The notes beneath the pieces were generated by a model. It had not been told where the DNA came from and did no database searches. It saw only the letters and a program-made list of their open reading frames with translations. Of a stretch of DNA of 64,000 bases, positions 1 through 8,553 are shown one piece after another. Where the stretch lies: the NCBI RefSeq assembly GCF_003429005.1, contig NZ_QVQV01000003.1, forward strand, positions 716,741-780,740, given 5' to 3'. The position numbers and the translations under genes are program-made. How positions within the stretch are numbered: the stretch's first letter is position 1; every line of letters begins with the position of its first letter. Source of the stretch: Paraburkholderia sp. DHOC27. GTDB lineage: Bacteria > Pseudomonadota > Gammaproteobacteria > Burkholderiales > Burkholderiaceae.

Positions 1-419
1 CGCAGATGCTCAAACATCGCTTCAAAGCTCAATTCGCGCTTTTCCGTGAATACCCCGTTCATAACGACGTAGTCGAACTCCTCGAGGCCCTCAGGCTCGG
101 CGAGCACGTCGATGCAGAAATATTGATTGTGCGGATACTTTTGCTGCGACAACGAACAGAAAGCGGCGGACGCATCAAGGCCCGCATATTGCAAGCCCGG
201 CACGTGGTGCTCGAGCATGTATTGATACAGATGGGACGCGCCACACCCGAAGTCCAGAAGTGTCTTGTCCGTAGCCGAAGGGCGCACGAGATCGAGCATG
301 ACCTGATAGCGTCTCTCTGCATCTGCCGCGTTAGGCCAGTCTACGCCGCGATGCGAGTCGCCGAACTGTGCCAGGCAGTCCTCGTAGTGGCGGACAATGG
401 AAAGATAGTCGGCGGTCAT
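1..419 (-). CDS. SAM-dependent methyltransferase (partial, 3' end off window)
   Basis: Reading leftwards from an ATG at 417-419, the frame stays open to the window edge for about 139 residues. The translation contains LLDFGCGASHLYQYM near residue 50, a typical motif I of class I SAM-dependent methyltransferases, followed by an acidic strand end (YAGLDAS). The start overlaps the stop of the upstream WbqC-like gene as ATGA, so the two are translationally coupled. With the aminotransferase behind them this looks like a sugar-nucleotide or glycan-modifying operon, and the enzyme may methylate the sugar or its acyl group. The methyl acceptor cannot be named from sequence. The C-terminus is missing only because the window ends. 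Confidence 0.8.
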   Translation of the reverse strand, partial: MTADYLSIVRHYEDCLAQFGDSHRGVDWPNAADAERRYQVMLDLVRPSATDKTLLDFGCGASHLYQYMLEHHVPGLQYAGLDASAAFCSLSQQKYPHNQYFCIDVLAEPEGLEEFDYVVMNGVFTEKRELSFEAMFEHL

Positions 420-1126
420 GCCAGAACTCCGGCTTGCAATTGATCGGTCACGGCAAGCGGATCGTTGTGCATGAGTACGTCAATGATCGACAGGCCAGGC
501 AAGAACGCAGAGCTTTCCTCCGAGTGAGGGCGCAACGTGGGCGTGAGAAACGACAGCTTCGTGCCATGTGCGTCGAACGCGGCGCGGTCATACAGTTCGA
601 CGCCACCGATGGCATTGATGTAGTCATCAGCGCCTTCTATCCGGCAGATATCGATGATTCTGTCCTGTCCTTTGAGCGTCGCGTTTCCGTAGCGACGTGA
701 CGTGGGGATGATTTCTGTCTTCAAACCAAGGTGATCGCGCAGCGCAATCAGGCTGTGTGACAGATAAACAGCGAGATTGTCAGCCGGATAGCGGATGATG
801 CTTTCGACAAGGGGGAATACGCGGGAAAACTGTGAAGAGCGCGAATACGCTTGCTGAATCGACTTGAGCGTGCGGTTGCGCCAGGTCGTATCGTCGCTGA
901 TGTCGATGTCGCAGATAAGCCGGTTCTGGCTGGCTCGTGCCAGAGGAACGGTCAGCATATGCGCCGAGCCTTGAATATTGATGCGGTTCCGGTTGATCCA
1001 GCCTCGGTTGATGAAGGCGACGTCGTCGTAAAGCACGAACGCGTCGACTTTCGCCATGAGCTGGAAGTACCCGAGATACGGCAGAAAATACGGCTGCATG
1101 ATCGCGAGGCTGCGCTTAGCTTGCAT
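416..1126 (-). CDS. WbqC-like family protein
   Basis: 236 aa. The N-terminus reads IMQPYFLPYLGYFQLM followed by DAFVLYDDVAFINRGWINRN, the signature of the WbqC-like family (PF08889), which occurs in O-antigen and other surface-glycan clusters. The biochemical activity of the family is poorly defined; a role in transferring an acyl or amino-acid group to an amino sugar is possible but is inference. The ATG lies inside the end of the upstream aminotransferase gene (11-nt overlap) and the stop overlaps the methyltransferase start, so the three form one tightly coupled operon. Base composition is lower in GC than the flagellar genes further right (one 60-base line counted at 52 %), hinting at separate ancestry. 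Confidence 0.85.
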   Translation of the reverse strand: MQAKRSLAIMQPYFLPYLGYFQLMAKVDAFVLYDDVAFINRGWINRNRINIQGSAHMLTVPLARASQNRLICDIDISDDTTWRNRTLKSIQQAYSRSSQFSRVFPLVESIIRYPADNLAVYLSHSLIALRDHLGLKTEIIPTSRRYGNATLKGQDRIIDICRIEGADDYINAIGGVELYDRAAFDAHGTKLSFLTPTLRPHSEESSAFLPGLSIIDVLMHNDPLAVTDQLQAGVLA

Positions 1127-2246
1127 GCTGATTCAGACCTGCCGCAGTGAGCACGATATCAATGATGCTGTCCTGTGTTTTTACGTCCAGCGCAGGGTAA
1201 ATGGGCAGGCAGAGTACCTGCTGGGAGATTTCGCTTGCTACGGGCAGGTTGGAGCGCGATGCGGATGGCAGCCCACGATACGTCGGAAACTCACTAATCA
1301 GCGGATAGAAATACCGGCGTGCCCATATGCTCCTCTCTCGCATCGCATCATACAAAGCATCTCGCGTAATCGGGAATTCACGCGTGATCCGGATGGGAAA
1401 GTATGAATTGTTTCGCGTGCTGTGTGCTGGCACTTCGTGCAAGATCAGACCATGAACATTTCGGAATGCAGATTGATAGCGTTCCGCAATCCGCGCGCGG
1501 GCAGCCATGACGTGATCCATGTGCTGAAGCTGCAGCAGACCGAAGGCGGCCTGTACTTCATTCATCTTCCCGTTGATACCGGGCCCTATCACGGTCACTT
1601 CGTCGACGAAGCCAAAGTTCTTCAAGTTGTCGATTCGACGCTTCGTTTTCGCGTCCTGGCAAATGATGGCGCCGCCCTCGAAGGTGTTGAAGATTTTGGT
1701 TCCGTGAAAGCTCAGTACGGACATGTCGCCGAACTGGAGCACGGAGCGCCCATTCTTCTTCACACCAAATGCGTGTGCCGCGTCATACAGAACCCGCAGG
1801 CCATACGTATCCGCAATTCGCTCGATCGCTTCCACCTCGCAGGGGTTGCCGTAAACATGCACGGGAACGATTGCGGTTGTCTGAGGCGTGATTGCCGCTT
1901 CCACTTTCTCGGGATCCAGATTCATGCTACGCGGGTCGATGTCCGCGAAGACCGGACGTACTCCATTCCAGTGAAGTGCGTGAGTCGTGGCAACGAAGCT
2001 GAATGGCGTGGTGATCACCTCGCCGGTTATCTTCATCGCCTGCAGGGCGGTGATCAGCGCGAGCGTGCCGTTGGAGAACAATGAGAGATGTTCGACGCCG
2101 AGGTAGTCGCAGAGCGCTTGTTCAAGCTGGGCGTGAAAGGGGCCGCCGTTGGTGACCAGTTTGCTGTCCCAGATTTTCTGCAGATAGGGCAGAAATTCTT
2201 CCAGTGGGGGCAGGTACGGTTGCGTGACGGGTATGAACTTATCCAT
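1116..2246 (-). CDS. DegT/DnrJ/EryC1/StrS family sugar aminotransferase
   Basis: 376 aa, normal length for PLP-dependent sugar-nucleotide aminotransferases. Visible motifs are GGPFHAQLEQAL, FSNGTLALITAL (phosphate/PLP pocket), YDAAHAFG with Asp155 pairing with the pyridine nitrogen, and SFHGTKIFNTFEGG with Lys184 as the Schiff-base lysine. The family converts 3- or 4-keto dideoxy-hexoses bound to dTDP or UDP into amino sugars. Burkholderia flagellin is known to carry a 4-amino-4,6-dideoxyglucose (Qui4N) derivative, so a VioA-like role is attractive but inferred. ATG at 2246 has AAAGG six bases upstream. It is the first gene of the minus-strand operon and diverges from the GT2 fusion gene. Confidence 0.88.
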   Translation of the reverse strand: MDKFIPVTQPYLPPLEEFLPYLQKIWDSKLVTNGGPFHAQLEQALCDYLGVEHLSLFSNGTLALITALQAMKITGEVITTPFSFVATTHALHWNGVRPVFADIDPRSMNLDPEKVEAAITPQTTAIVPVHVYGNPCEVEAIERIADTYGLRVLYDAAHAFGVKKNGRSVLQFGDMSVLSFHGTKIFNTFEGGAIICQDAKTKRRIDNLKNFGFVDEVTVIGPGINGKMNEVQAAFGLLQLQHMDHVMAARARIAERYQSAFRNVHGLILHEVPAHSTRNNSYFPIRITREFPITRDALYDAMRERSIWARRYFYPLISEFPTYRGLPSASRSNLPVASEISQQVLCLPIYPALDVKTQDSIIDIVLTAAGLNQHAS

Positions 2247-2593
2247 ATGGACCTTTCGTCTCAGGGCTGGCCTTGCCCGATTGGGCGTGACGTTGGGCCG
2301 TATGCGTACGCCCGGCCACTATTTCGCACAGTGTTACATCGGGGCCACTCGTCCTATCGGTCAATCAAGTGCCGGAAAGACGGCCAATTCCACCAAATGA
2401 GGCAGGTCCTGGGCGCGCTCTCGGCGTTAAATTGACCCGGAAATCTCCCACTGTTCTGCAGATCAGTGGGAGCGACGCGCCGTTAAGCTAACCATCTCGA
2501 CAAGTACGCAGCACGCGCGTGATGCGGGGTGCGCACGCATCCAGTCCCGGCGGGGCGGCACGGCGTTGGTTATTTCAAGGAAAGATCCGCTCT
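2247..2593. other. Divergent intergenic region of glycan genes
   Basis: About 350 bases between the divergent aminotransferase and glycosyltransferase starts. It must hold both promoters. It contains an inverted repeat, CTCCCACTG at 2445-2453 and CAGTGGGAG at 2464-2472 (9-bp stem, 10-base loop), and a TTGACC at 2432-2437 resembling a -35 box, without a good -10 at normal spacing. No FliA-type promoter was found. The frame open from 2519 extends the next gene backwards but has no ribosome binding site and reads like non-coding sequence. Confidence 0.5.
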
Positions 2594-4351
2594 ATGGCGA
2601 CCGTCAGCATCCTCATACCCGCATTCAAGGCCGACTTTCTGGTGAAAGCGTTGGCGAGCGCGCAAACCCAGACGTTCAAGGATGTCGAGATTCTGATCGG
2701 TGACGATACCGCCGACGGCCATCTGAAGGACATCGTGGCGCGCTTCGACGACCCGCGCATTCAGTACTTTCATCATGGCTTCCAGGATGGTTTCCGTAAT
2801 TCGCAGCGGCTTTGGGAGCGTGCCAGCGGAACGTACGTGAAGTGGCTGTTCGACGACGACATCCTCATGCCGACGTCGGTTGAAGCGCTGGTCAACGCGT
2901 TGCGCAAATTTCCCGAGTCCGCGCTTGCGTTTCACGACCGCGCGTTCATTGATGGCAATGACAAGGTCATCAGCGTCCCGCCGACACTCATCACAGAAGG
3001 TGAGATGGCGTTGATCGATCGCCCGCTGCTCGCACGGGAGATGGTCGCAAAGCTGGGCAATTTCGTCGGCGAACCAAGCAACATCTTGCTGGTGCGCGAA
3101 AAGGTCGATATTTCGACGGTGATGAACTACCGCGACCAGAAACTCGATTTTCTGGCGGACGTCGGCATGTATCTGAATCTTGCGGAGCGTGCGCCGCTGG
3201 TCGCGGTGCGCGGCCACCTGAGCTGCTTCCGGCAGCACAGCGGACAGCAATCCGGCCAGAGCAGCCCGATCATGAGTGCCGGTTTCTACGAGTGGGAGAT
3301 GTTCGTCCGCGGCGAAGCGGCGGCCGGCAATCTTCCCGAAAGCATGCTGCCCGAGGCGAGAGATCGTATCAAGGTGTTTTACACGCACGCGTTTGGGAAC
3401 CTGCAACTCAAGGAAATTGAGCCGTTACTGGCGAACCTCGATGAGATCACGGATCGGCCGGCGGCCGGGTTGTTCGAATCGGCCCGCTTCCAGGCGGATA
3501 TCGCGAATGCCCGTGCAATAGTGGATGCGCGCAGACGCGCGGCACGCGTGTCTAATTTCTGCGCGGTGTGCGAGCAGACCGTTGGCGCATGGCTACCGCA
3601 TCCGCTGGCCGGGACCTTCGATGTCGAGTTCCTTACCCAGGTCGAAGGTGTAGGTTCGCGGCTCGACAAGCATATTTGCCCCAAGTGCCATTGCAACGAT
3701 CGCGACAGGCACCTGTGGCTCTACCTGACCCGATCAGGCGTGCTCGACAACCTGCAACATAAACGTGTGCTGCACCTCGCGCCAGAGGGGATGATCGAGC
3801 CGCGCATTCGCGCGTTGCAACCGCTCGACTACATTGCAGGCGACCTGCACCCGCGTCTTCCCCATCACCGCAAGATCAACGTCGAAGCGCTGGACTTTCC
3901 GAATGGCCGCTTCGATCTGATCATCTGCAATCACGTGCTTGAACACGTCGACGATCCCGAACGCGCGCTGGCCGAGTTTCGTCGCTGCCTTGCGCCTGAC
4001 GGCCATCTCGTGGCGCAAACGCCGTATTCGCCGGTGCTCAAATACACGTTTGAGCTGAACCGCCCGCCAACCACGCCATTCGCGATCCGTTACTTTGGCC
4101 AGGATGACCACGTGCGGCTGTTCGGCGCCAACATGCCCGATCTGTTCCGCGCCGCCGGGTTGAATGGCGACCTGTATCCGCACGCCACGGTGCTAGGTGA
4201 TACCGATCCCGAGAAGTTCGGTGTGAACGGGCAGGAGCCGTTCTTTCTCTTCGTGAATGGCGTTGCGCCACGATTCGAGCAGGCTGCTGACAATGCATCG
4301 GCTGTGAGCGTGGAGAGCGAAGCGGCTGAGACGCCGCACCTCCTGGCGTAA
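2594..4351 (+). CDS. Bifunctional GT2 glycosyltransferase / zinc ribbon / SAM methyltransferase
   Basis: 585 aa from the ATG at 2594, chosen because AAGGA lies 11 bases upstream and because family 2 glycosyltransferases begin with this beta-strand (ATVSILIPAFKADFL). Residues 1-230 are a GT-A fold domain with IGDDT and a DxD-like FDDDI at 86-90. Residues 321-368 hold CxxC...CxxC (Cys323, Cys326, Cys362, Cys365), probably a structural zinc site. Residues 388-540 are a class I methyltransferase (RVLHLAPEGM, then IICNHVLEHVDDPERAL). The protein probably adds and methylates a sugar in the flagellin or surface-glycan pathway. Fusion order and the cysteine bridge are seen; the substrate is unknown. 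Confidence 0.82.
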   Translation: MATVSILIPAFKADFLVKALASAQTQTFKDVEILIGDDTADGHLKDIVARFDDPRIQYFHHGFQDGFRNSQRLWERASGTYVKWLFDDDILMPTSVEALVNALRKFPESALAFHDRAFIDGNDKVISVPPTLITEGEMALIDRPLLAREMVAKLGNFVGEPSNILLVREKVDISTVMNYRDQKLDFLADVGMYLNLAERAPLVAVRGHLSCFRQHSGQQSGQSSPIMSAGFYEWEMFVRGEAAAGNLPESMLPEARDRIKVFYTHAFGNLQLKEIEPLLANLDEITDRPAAGLFESARFQADIANARAIVDARRRAARVSNFCAVCEQTVGAWLPHPLAGTFDVEFLTQVEGVGSRLDKHICPKCHCNDRDRHLWLYLTRSGVLDNLQHKRVLHLAPEGMIEPRIRALQPLDYIAGDLHPRLPHHRKINVEALDFPNGRFDLIICNHVLEHVDDPERALAEFRRCLAPDGHLVAQTPYSPVLKYTFELNRPPTTPFAIRYFGQDDHVRLFGANMPDLFRAAGLNGDLYPHATVLGDTDPEKFGVNGQEPFFLFVNGVAPRFEQAADNASAVSVESEAAETPHLLA

Positions 4352-4394
4352 AAACAGCAAGGGCACCGCCGGAATTTCCGGCTGGTGCCCTTGC
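4351..4394 (-). terminator. Rho-independent terminator between convergent genes
   Basis: Stem GCAAGGGCACC.GCCGG / CCGGC.TGGTGCCCTTGC with an AATTT loop at 4357-4394. On the minus strand it is followed by TGTTTTTA, so it best terminates the glycosylation genes reading leftwards from 7.9 kb. It may also stop the rightward fusion gene. Confidence 0.75.
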
Positions 4395-4440
4395 TTCGTG
4401 AGAACAGGTGGGACTGCTGGCGGCTAGCGCCCATTCACGA

Positions 4441-5265
4441 TTAAGCGCTGCGAGGCAATGTCTTCAGCTTCTCATTCACCGCACTGCGCAGCTGCAAATA
4501 CGCCGTCACATATTGCGGAAACCCCGTTGCATTCGCAGCGAACTTCAACGCATCCAGCGCGACCAGATCAGCGCCGAAACGGCTGAGCGGCTCGCTTGCA
4601 ATGGGCAGCGTCATCGGGTTGAAGTTGCGGACTTTCCATTGACGCTGCGTGCCCAGAATCAGCGACGGAATGCGTTCGATGACAAACACCTTGGCCGGCG
4701 CGCGTTGCTGCTCGTACTTCACTTCCGCGTTGAGGCGCAGCGCGAGTTCCGTGTCACGCGCTTCGGCGGCGTTGAAAATCACTTCGCACTTTTGCAGCCA
4801 CTCTTGCCAGAACGCAGGCTTCGCGATCAGGTAATTGCAGAACACGGTCTGCACCGAGCTCATGAACGTCGCGGTCATGTCCAGATCCGGGGCGATCAGA
4901 CGCAGTGCTCCATTGATTGCATGCTCGATGCCGGGATGGCAAGCGGCCGCATGGTGGAACACGTTATCGAAGAAGGCGGCCTGATCGAAGAACGGCGAAA
5001 ACGTGATGACGTCCACGTCATCCGGCGTGCTGTCGACGAACTCCCTGGCTTGCGCCGACGTCAGTCGCGTCTTCAGCGTGAACTTCGGTGAGAAGAAACC
5101 GTAGCGCGCTTCCGGGTCCAGCGTGTTTTCGAGGAAAAACCGCCGCATCGGCCAGTATTCGCGCCAGTCGGGACGCTGTCCGCTGTTGTCGAGCGGGATG
5201 AAGTCCGGCGCAACCATGCGGCGCGTTTCATCCGAGTAGAAGATCTGATAAATGTCGTTCTTCAC
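4441..5265 (-). CDS. Conserved protein of unknown function coupled to flmQ-like gene
   Basis: 274 aa from a GTG at 5265 that overlaps the stop of the upstream TPR glycosyltransferase (GTGA). A longer frame runs back to 5835, but that part is arginine-rich shadow of the upstream gene. The product starts VKNDIYQIFYSDETRRM, is soluble, aromatic-rich and has no signal peptide. Recognisable stretches are PLDNSGQRPDWREYWP, YGFFSPKF and FSPFFDQAAFFDNVFHH. No catalytic motif was assigned; the layout could suit a glycosyltransferase-like or sugar-modifying enzyme. Coupling to an O-glycosyltransferase and distance from other pathways imply a role in flagellin glycosylation. I do not recognise a named family. 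Confidence 0.75.
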   Translation of the reverse strand: MKNDIYQIFYSDETRRMVAPDFIPLDNSGQRPDWREYWPMRRFFLENTLDPEARYGFFSPKFTLKTRLTSAQAREFVDSTPDDVDVITFSPFFDQAAFFDNVFHHAAACHPGIEHAINGALRLIAPDLDMTATFMSSVQTVFCNYLIAKPAFWQEWLQKCEVIFNAAEARDTELALRLNAEVKYEQQRAPAKVFVIERIPSLILGTQRQWKVRNFNPMTLPIASEPLSRFGADLVALDALKFAANATGFPQYVTAYLQLRSAVNEKLKTLPRSA

Positions 5266-7901
5266 GAATGGTCCGCGCTCAAGGGTTGGTCTTCTGCGAT
5301 GTCGAACGATTCTGCGGGCAGGCCGTCGCACCAACGCCGCCAGATCACGCGCAATGCGCGGCTCATGCCGTCGGCGATGCGCTCCGGGCGGAACATCGGC
5401 GATTGCTCGCAACGTTCGCGCAGGCTGGAACGCAGCGCGGCGAGCGTTGGGAGGTCGGCGGCGAGGCTCGCGGCCCGGCGCACGTAGTCGTCCTTGTCGG
5501 TCGCTACGAACTGCGGCAGTCCAACGTGCGACATCGCGGTAAAGCCGCTGCGGCCGGGTACGGTGTCCGACGGCAGCGTCAGTGAGGGCACGCCCATCCA
5601 CAGCGAGTGCAGCACGGTCGTGAGACCGGAGAACGGGAAGCTGTCGAGGCAGATGTCCACGTGATGATGCTGTTGCAGATAAACCGCTACGCTCGCACGC
5701 GAGCGGAAGTCGAGCCGCTCGCGCGTGATGCCTTCCTCGGCAAACCATTCCACCAGTTCGCCCAGACCGCCATCGCGCGGCATCGCGCCAATCAGCAAAC
5801 GTGAGTTCGGCACTTCGCGCAGCACGCGCGCCCACAGCGCGATTACGTCACGCTGCAGTTTGTCGAGGCGGTTGAAGCTGCCGAACGTCACGTAGCCGTT
5901 ATGCAGCGCCGGCAACGAATTGAGCGGCGGGCAATGCCGGTCGGCTTCGAATGGAGCCACGGCGGGAATGTAGGCGATCTGCTCGGAGAACTGGCTGCGG
6001 AACTGTTCGGGGACCCAGTAACGGTCGGCAAAGAAGTAGTCCACCGCATCGAGGCCGGTCGTGCCCGGATAACCAATCCAGCTCGCCTGCAGCGGTGCCG
6101 GTTTGCTCGCCATGCAGCGCAGGCGGTTCTCAGCGGTGTGGCCGGCAAGGTCGATCAGAATGTCGATACCGTCCGCGCGAATCATCTCGGCCACGGCCTT
6201 ATCGGTCATGCCGACAATGTGATGCCAGTGCGCGAACATGCCGCGGAAACGATCGGTGGTCGCGTCGTGAATCTGCGTGTTCGAATAAGCGTGCAGCGAG
6301 AGGCTGGTGTCGCGCGCAAGATGCACGAGCACCGGCTCGAAGAAGTTGGCCATCGCATGGCGGCAGAAATCGCCTGAGATGAAACCGACCCGCAACTGGC
6401 GATTCGGCTCGCGTGTGTTGTGATGCGTCGGCCAGTGCGCCTTGAGCGGCGCTTCGAAGCGTTCCGCGAAACGTCGATGCTCCCTGAAGATTTCTGCGGG
6501 CGTGGCGTGGTCGCTGTGCGTCACGCAGAAGGCCAGATTGCTGTAGGCGAGTTCGCTGTCCGGGTCGGCTTCAATCGCCTGACGGAACACGTCCGCGGCT
6601 TCCTTGAGGCGTCCCATCTTCATCAGCGTCACGCCGAGCGGATTGCACGTAATGCCCGATGGTCCGGCCAGTTCGAGTGCCCTGCGGCAGAACTTTTCTG
6701 CTTCGGCATACTGCGCCGTATAGCTCATCAGAATGCCCATGATGCGGTGCGCTTCCGCATAGTCGGGGCGTAGTTCCAGCAGTTGACGGGCGAGCTTCTC
6801 TGCCTGCTCGTAGCGGCCTTTCGACAGCAATACGCCGGCCGCGATCTGCACGACGTCGGTATCGTGGGGGGAAAATTCGAGCGCGGTCAGCGCGTGGGTG
6901 AGGGCTTCGTCGTACTGCCCCAGCTTGTGCAACGACGCCGACAACACTTTCCAGCCAAAGCCGTGGCGTGGGAAGCGTGCGGTGAAGGTGCGGGCGCTGG
7001 CAATGGCTTTCTGCACTTGCTGGCCGTTATACAGTTCACCAAGGGCGCGCATTTCCTGCTCGCTGGGTAATGCATTACCTGCGTGCTCTGCCTGGCTGGT
7101 GCTATTCGACGCGTTGCCGGCCGGTGCCAAAGCCGCCGTTGCCGTGGCTTCGGCTGAAGGACTCGAGAGTGCGATAGTGGGCGTTGCCGTTGCAACACTC
7201 CCTGCCTGCACGGCGATCTTGCTGGTCTTCTGCGTCGTCACATGCGTCATGATGCCGATCAGCCGGTCGATCACCGGTCCCGAAAGGCCACGCTGCTGAG
7301 CCATTTCCAGCACGACCCACGCCGCTTTCAGGTTGTCCGCCTGCAACAGGCCGTCGATGTAATTGGCCCAGTACTGCAGATTGTTCGGATTGCCGCCCAG
7401 CGCCTTCTCCAGATACGGCAGCGACGCTTCGGGTTGCTGCAGACGTATCGCAATCACGCCGAGCCGGTGGTTCGCGTCCGGATGGTCGGGGTACGTGGCG
7501 AGCACGGTCTGATAACACGCGCCTGCTTCAGCATATTCGCCGCGGGCGTCTGCCGCGAGACCGTTGCGCATCGCGAGCGCGGCGTTCAGATGAAGCTGCA
7601 CGGTGGCATCGTCGGGCAACAGGGCGGCGGCGTTTTGCAGCGGGATGGCCGCGCTCGCCAGATCGCCGCGCCGCAGATGCGCGTAGGCCAGCGTTTTCCA
7701 GCCATAGCCGTGCTGCGGCACGATCTGCACCATCTGCTGCGCAAGCGCTTCCGCGTTGTCATGCAGATTACTGGCGGACAGGGATTCGATGGTCGCGACA
7801 AATTCGTTCGCCAGCGCGTCGAGTTCGTCAGGTAGCGCGGCAGCCACCGCCTGGGTCAGGGGATCAGGTACGAGCTGCTGCAATTCGACATCGGTAGTCA
7901 T
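5262..7901 (-). CDS. flmQ: TPR-repeat GT41 (OGT-like) flagellin glycosyltransferase
   Basis: 879 aa. ATG at 7901 was chosen over a longer frame because AAGGA sits six bases upstream. Residues from about 35 to 480 are tetratricopeptide repeats in two blocks separated by a Ser/Ala/Thr-rich linker. The C-terminal 380 residues form the GT41 catalytic region (RVGFISGDFCRHAM, IDILIDLAGHTAENRL, ASWIGYPGTTGLDAVDYF, VTFGSFNRLDKL, DSFPFSGLTTVLHSLWMGVP), as in SPINDLY/O-GlcNAc transferases. Such enzymes transfer a sugar from a nucleotide donor to Ser or Thr. An enzyme of this type next to fliD/fliC is FlmQ in Burkholderia cenocepacia, needed for flagellin glycosylation; the symbol is assigned by similarity of domain and position. 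The likely substrate is FliC. Confidence 0.85.
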   Translation of the reverse strand: MTTDVELQQLVPDPLTQAVAAALPDELDALANEFVATIESLSASNLHDNAEALAQQMVQIVPQHGYGWKTLAYAHLRRGDLASAAIPLQNAAALLPDDATVQLHLNAALAMRNGLAADARGEYAEAGACYQTVLATYPDHPDANHRLGVIAIRLQQPEASLPYLEKALGGNPNNLQYWANYIDGLLQADNLKAAWVVLEMAQQRGLSGPVIDRLIGIMTHVTTQKTSKIAVQAGSVATATPTIALSSPSAEATATAALAPAGNASNSTSQAEHAGNALPSEQEMRALGELYNGQQVQKAIASARTFTARFPRHGFGWKVLSASLHKLGQYDEALTHALTALEFSPHDTDVVQIAAGVLLSKGRYEQAEKLARQLLELRPDYAEAHRIMGILMSYTAQYAEAEKFCRRALELAGPSGITCNPLGVTLMKMGRLKEAADVFRQAIEADPDSELAYSNLAFCVTHSDHATPAEIFREHRRFAERFEAPLKAHWPTHHNTREPNRQLRVGFISGDFCRHAMANFFEPVLVHLARDTSLSLHAYSNTQIHDATTDRFRGMFAHWHHIVGMTDKAVAEMIRADGIDILIDLAGHTAENRLRCMASKPAPLQASWIGYPGTTGLDAVDYFFADRYWVPEQFRSQFSEQIAYIPAVAPFEADRHCPPLNSLPALHNGYVTFGSFNRLDKLQRDVIALWARVLREVPNSRLLIGAMPRDGGLGELVEWFAEEGITRERLDFRSRASVAVYLQQHHHVDICLDSFPFSGLTTVLHSLWMGVPSLTLPSDTVPGRSGFTAMSHVGLPQFVATDKDDYVRRAASLAADLPTLAALRSSLRERCEQSPMFRPERIADGMSRALRVIWRRWCDGLPAESFDIAEDQPLSADHS

Positions 7902-8216
7902 GGGTGTCCTTGGGTGCCTGGCAACGCGCGCGGGCCCCGCACCGCCTGGCTGGAGCACGGACGAAAGGCGGACGCATTGACCTTGCGATAGTCTAGCGGC
8001 GCCCGTTCTGGTCGATTGGCGGAGTAAAGGCCTGATTTCCCTCCATTTCGCCGCGCCCGCTGCGGCCCCAATGCAAAAACAGTGGCAAAAAAAAAGCCCG
8101 CTATGAGCGGGCTTGAGGCGAACGAGCGCGCCTGTACGCCGGCGCGTTTCTTGTTATTCGGTACTGTTCAGTGCTATCCGGTCTCGCAACCGGCAGATTT
8201 CATCAGCTTTAAAACA
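7902..8216. other. Intergenic region upstream of flmQ
   Basis: 315 bases between fliT and the flmQ-like gene, both on the minus strand. It holds the fliDT terminator at its right end (8087-8114), so flmQ must have its own promoter in 7902-8086. No FliA-type box and no convincing -35/-10 pair was found there. Confidence 0.5.
8087..8114 (-). terminator. Terminator of fliD-fliT
   Basis: AAGCCCGC-TATGA-GCGGGCTT stem-loop (8094-8114) followed on the minus strand by a run of nine T. A textbook Rho-independent terminator downstream of fliT. Confidence 0.9.
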
Positions 8217-8516
8217 TCAGAACATGGCAACCCGGTTGTACTGCTGCGCGGATTTGATGCGCCGCGTAGCGAGTTCGTATTCCGCGGTCAGTTCAGCTTG
8301 CGTCGTGCGTGCGTCGTCAATGAGCGAGCGGTCCATTGCCTGAATGCGACGGATCATCGCCAGTGCCACCGGCGCCTGTTCCCGCTGGATCGAACGCACG
8401 AGCGGCGAACGTTCCTGCGCGAGGCGGGCAGCCTTTTGCCAATCGGCGATCTGTCCGGCCTCGGCGATAGCCTGGGTCATTTCGAATACGCGTTCGACGA
8501 GCTGTGTCTGGTCCAT
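8217..8516 (-). CDS. fliT: Flagellar export chaperone FliT
   Basis: 99 aa, mostly helical and charged (IADWQKAARLAQERSPLVRSI), matching the short FliT family. FliT binds the filament cap protein FliD before export; in enterobacteria it also binds FlhDC and moderates class II transcription. It lies 37 bases downstream of fliD with a GGAG nine bases before the ATG, and a strong terminator follows, so fliD and fliT form a bicistron. Sequence conservation of FliT is weak in general, so the call rests on length, predicted helices and position. Confidence 0.85.
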   Translation of the reverse strand: MDQTQLVERVFEMTQAIAEAGQIADWQKAARLAQERSPLVRSIQREQAPVALAMIRRIQAMDRSLIDDARTTQAELTAEYELATRRIKSAQQYNRVAMF

Positions 8517-8553
8517 GTTGCCGTGCTCCGTGATGATGTCTTAAAGGCTCTCG

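Noticed and set aside
5266..5835. N-terminal extension of the 274-aa gene to 5835
   Set aside because: It overlaps the GT41 gene in another frame and reads as Arg-rich noise; the GTGA overlap marks the real start.
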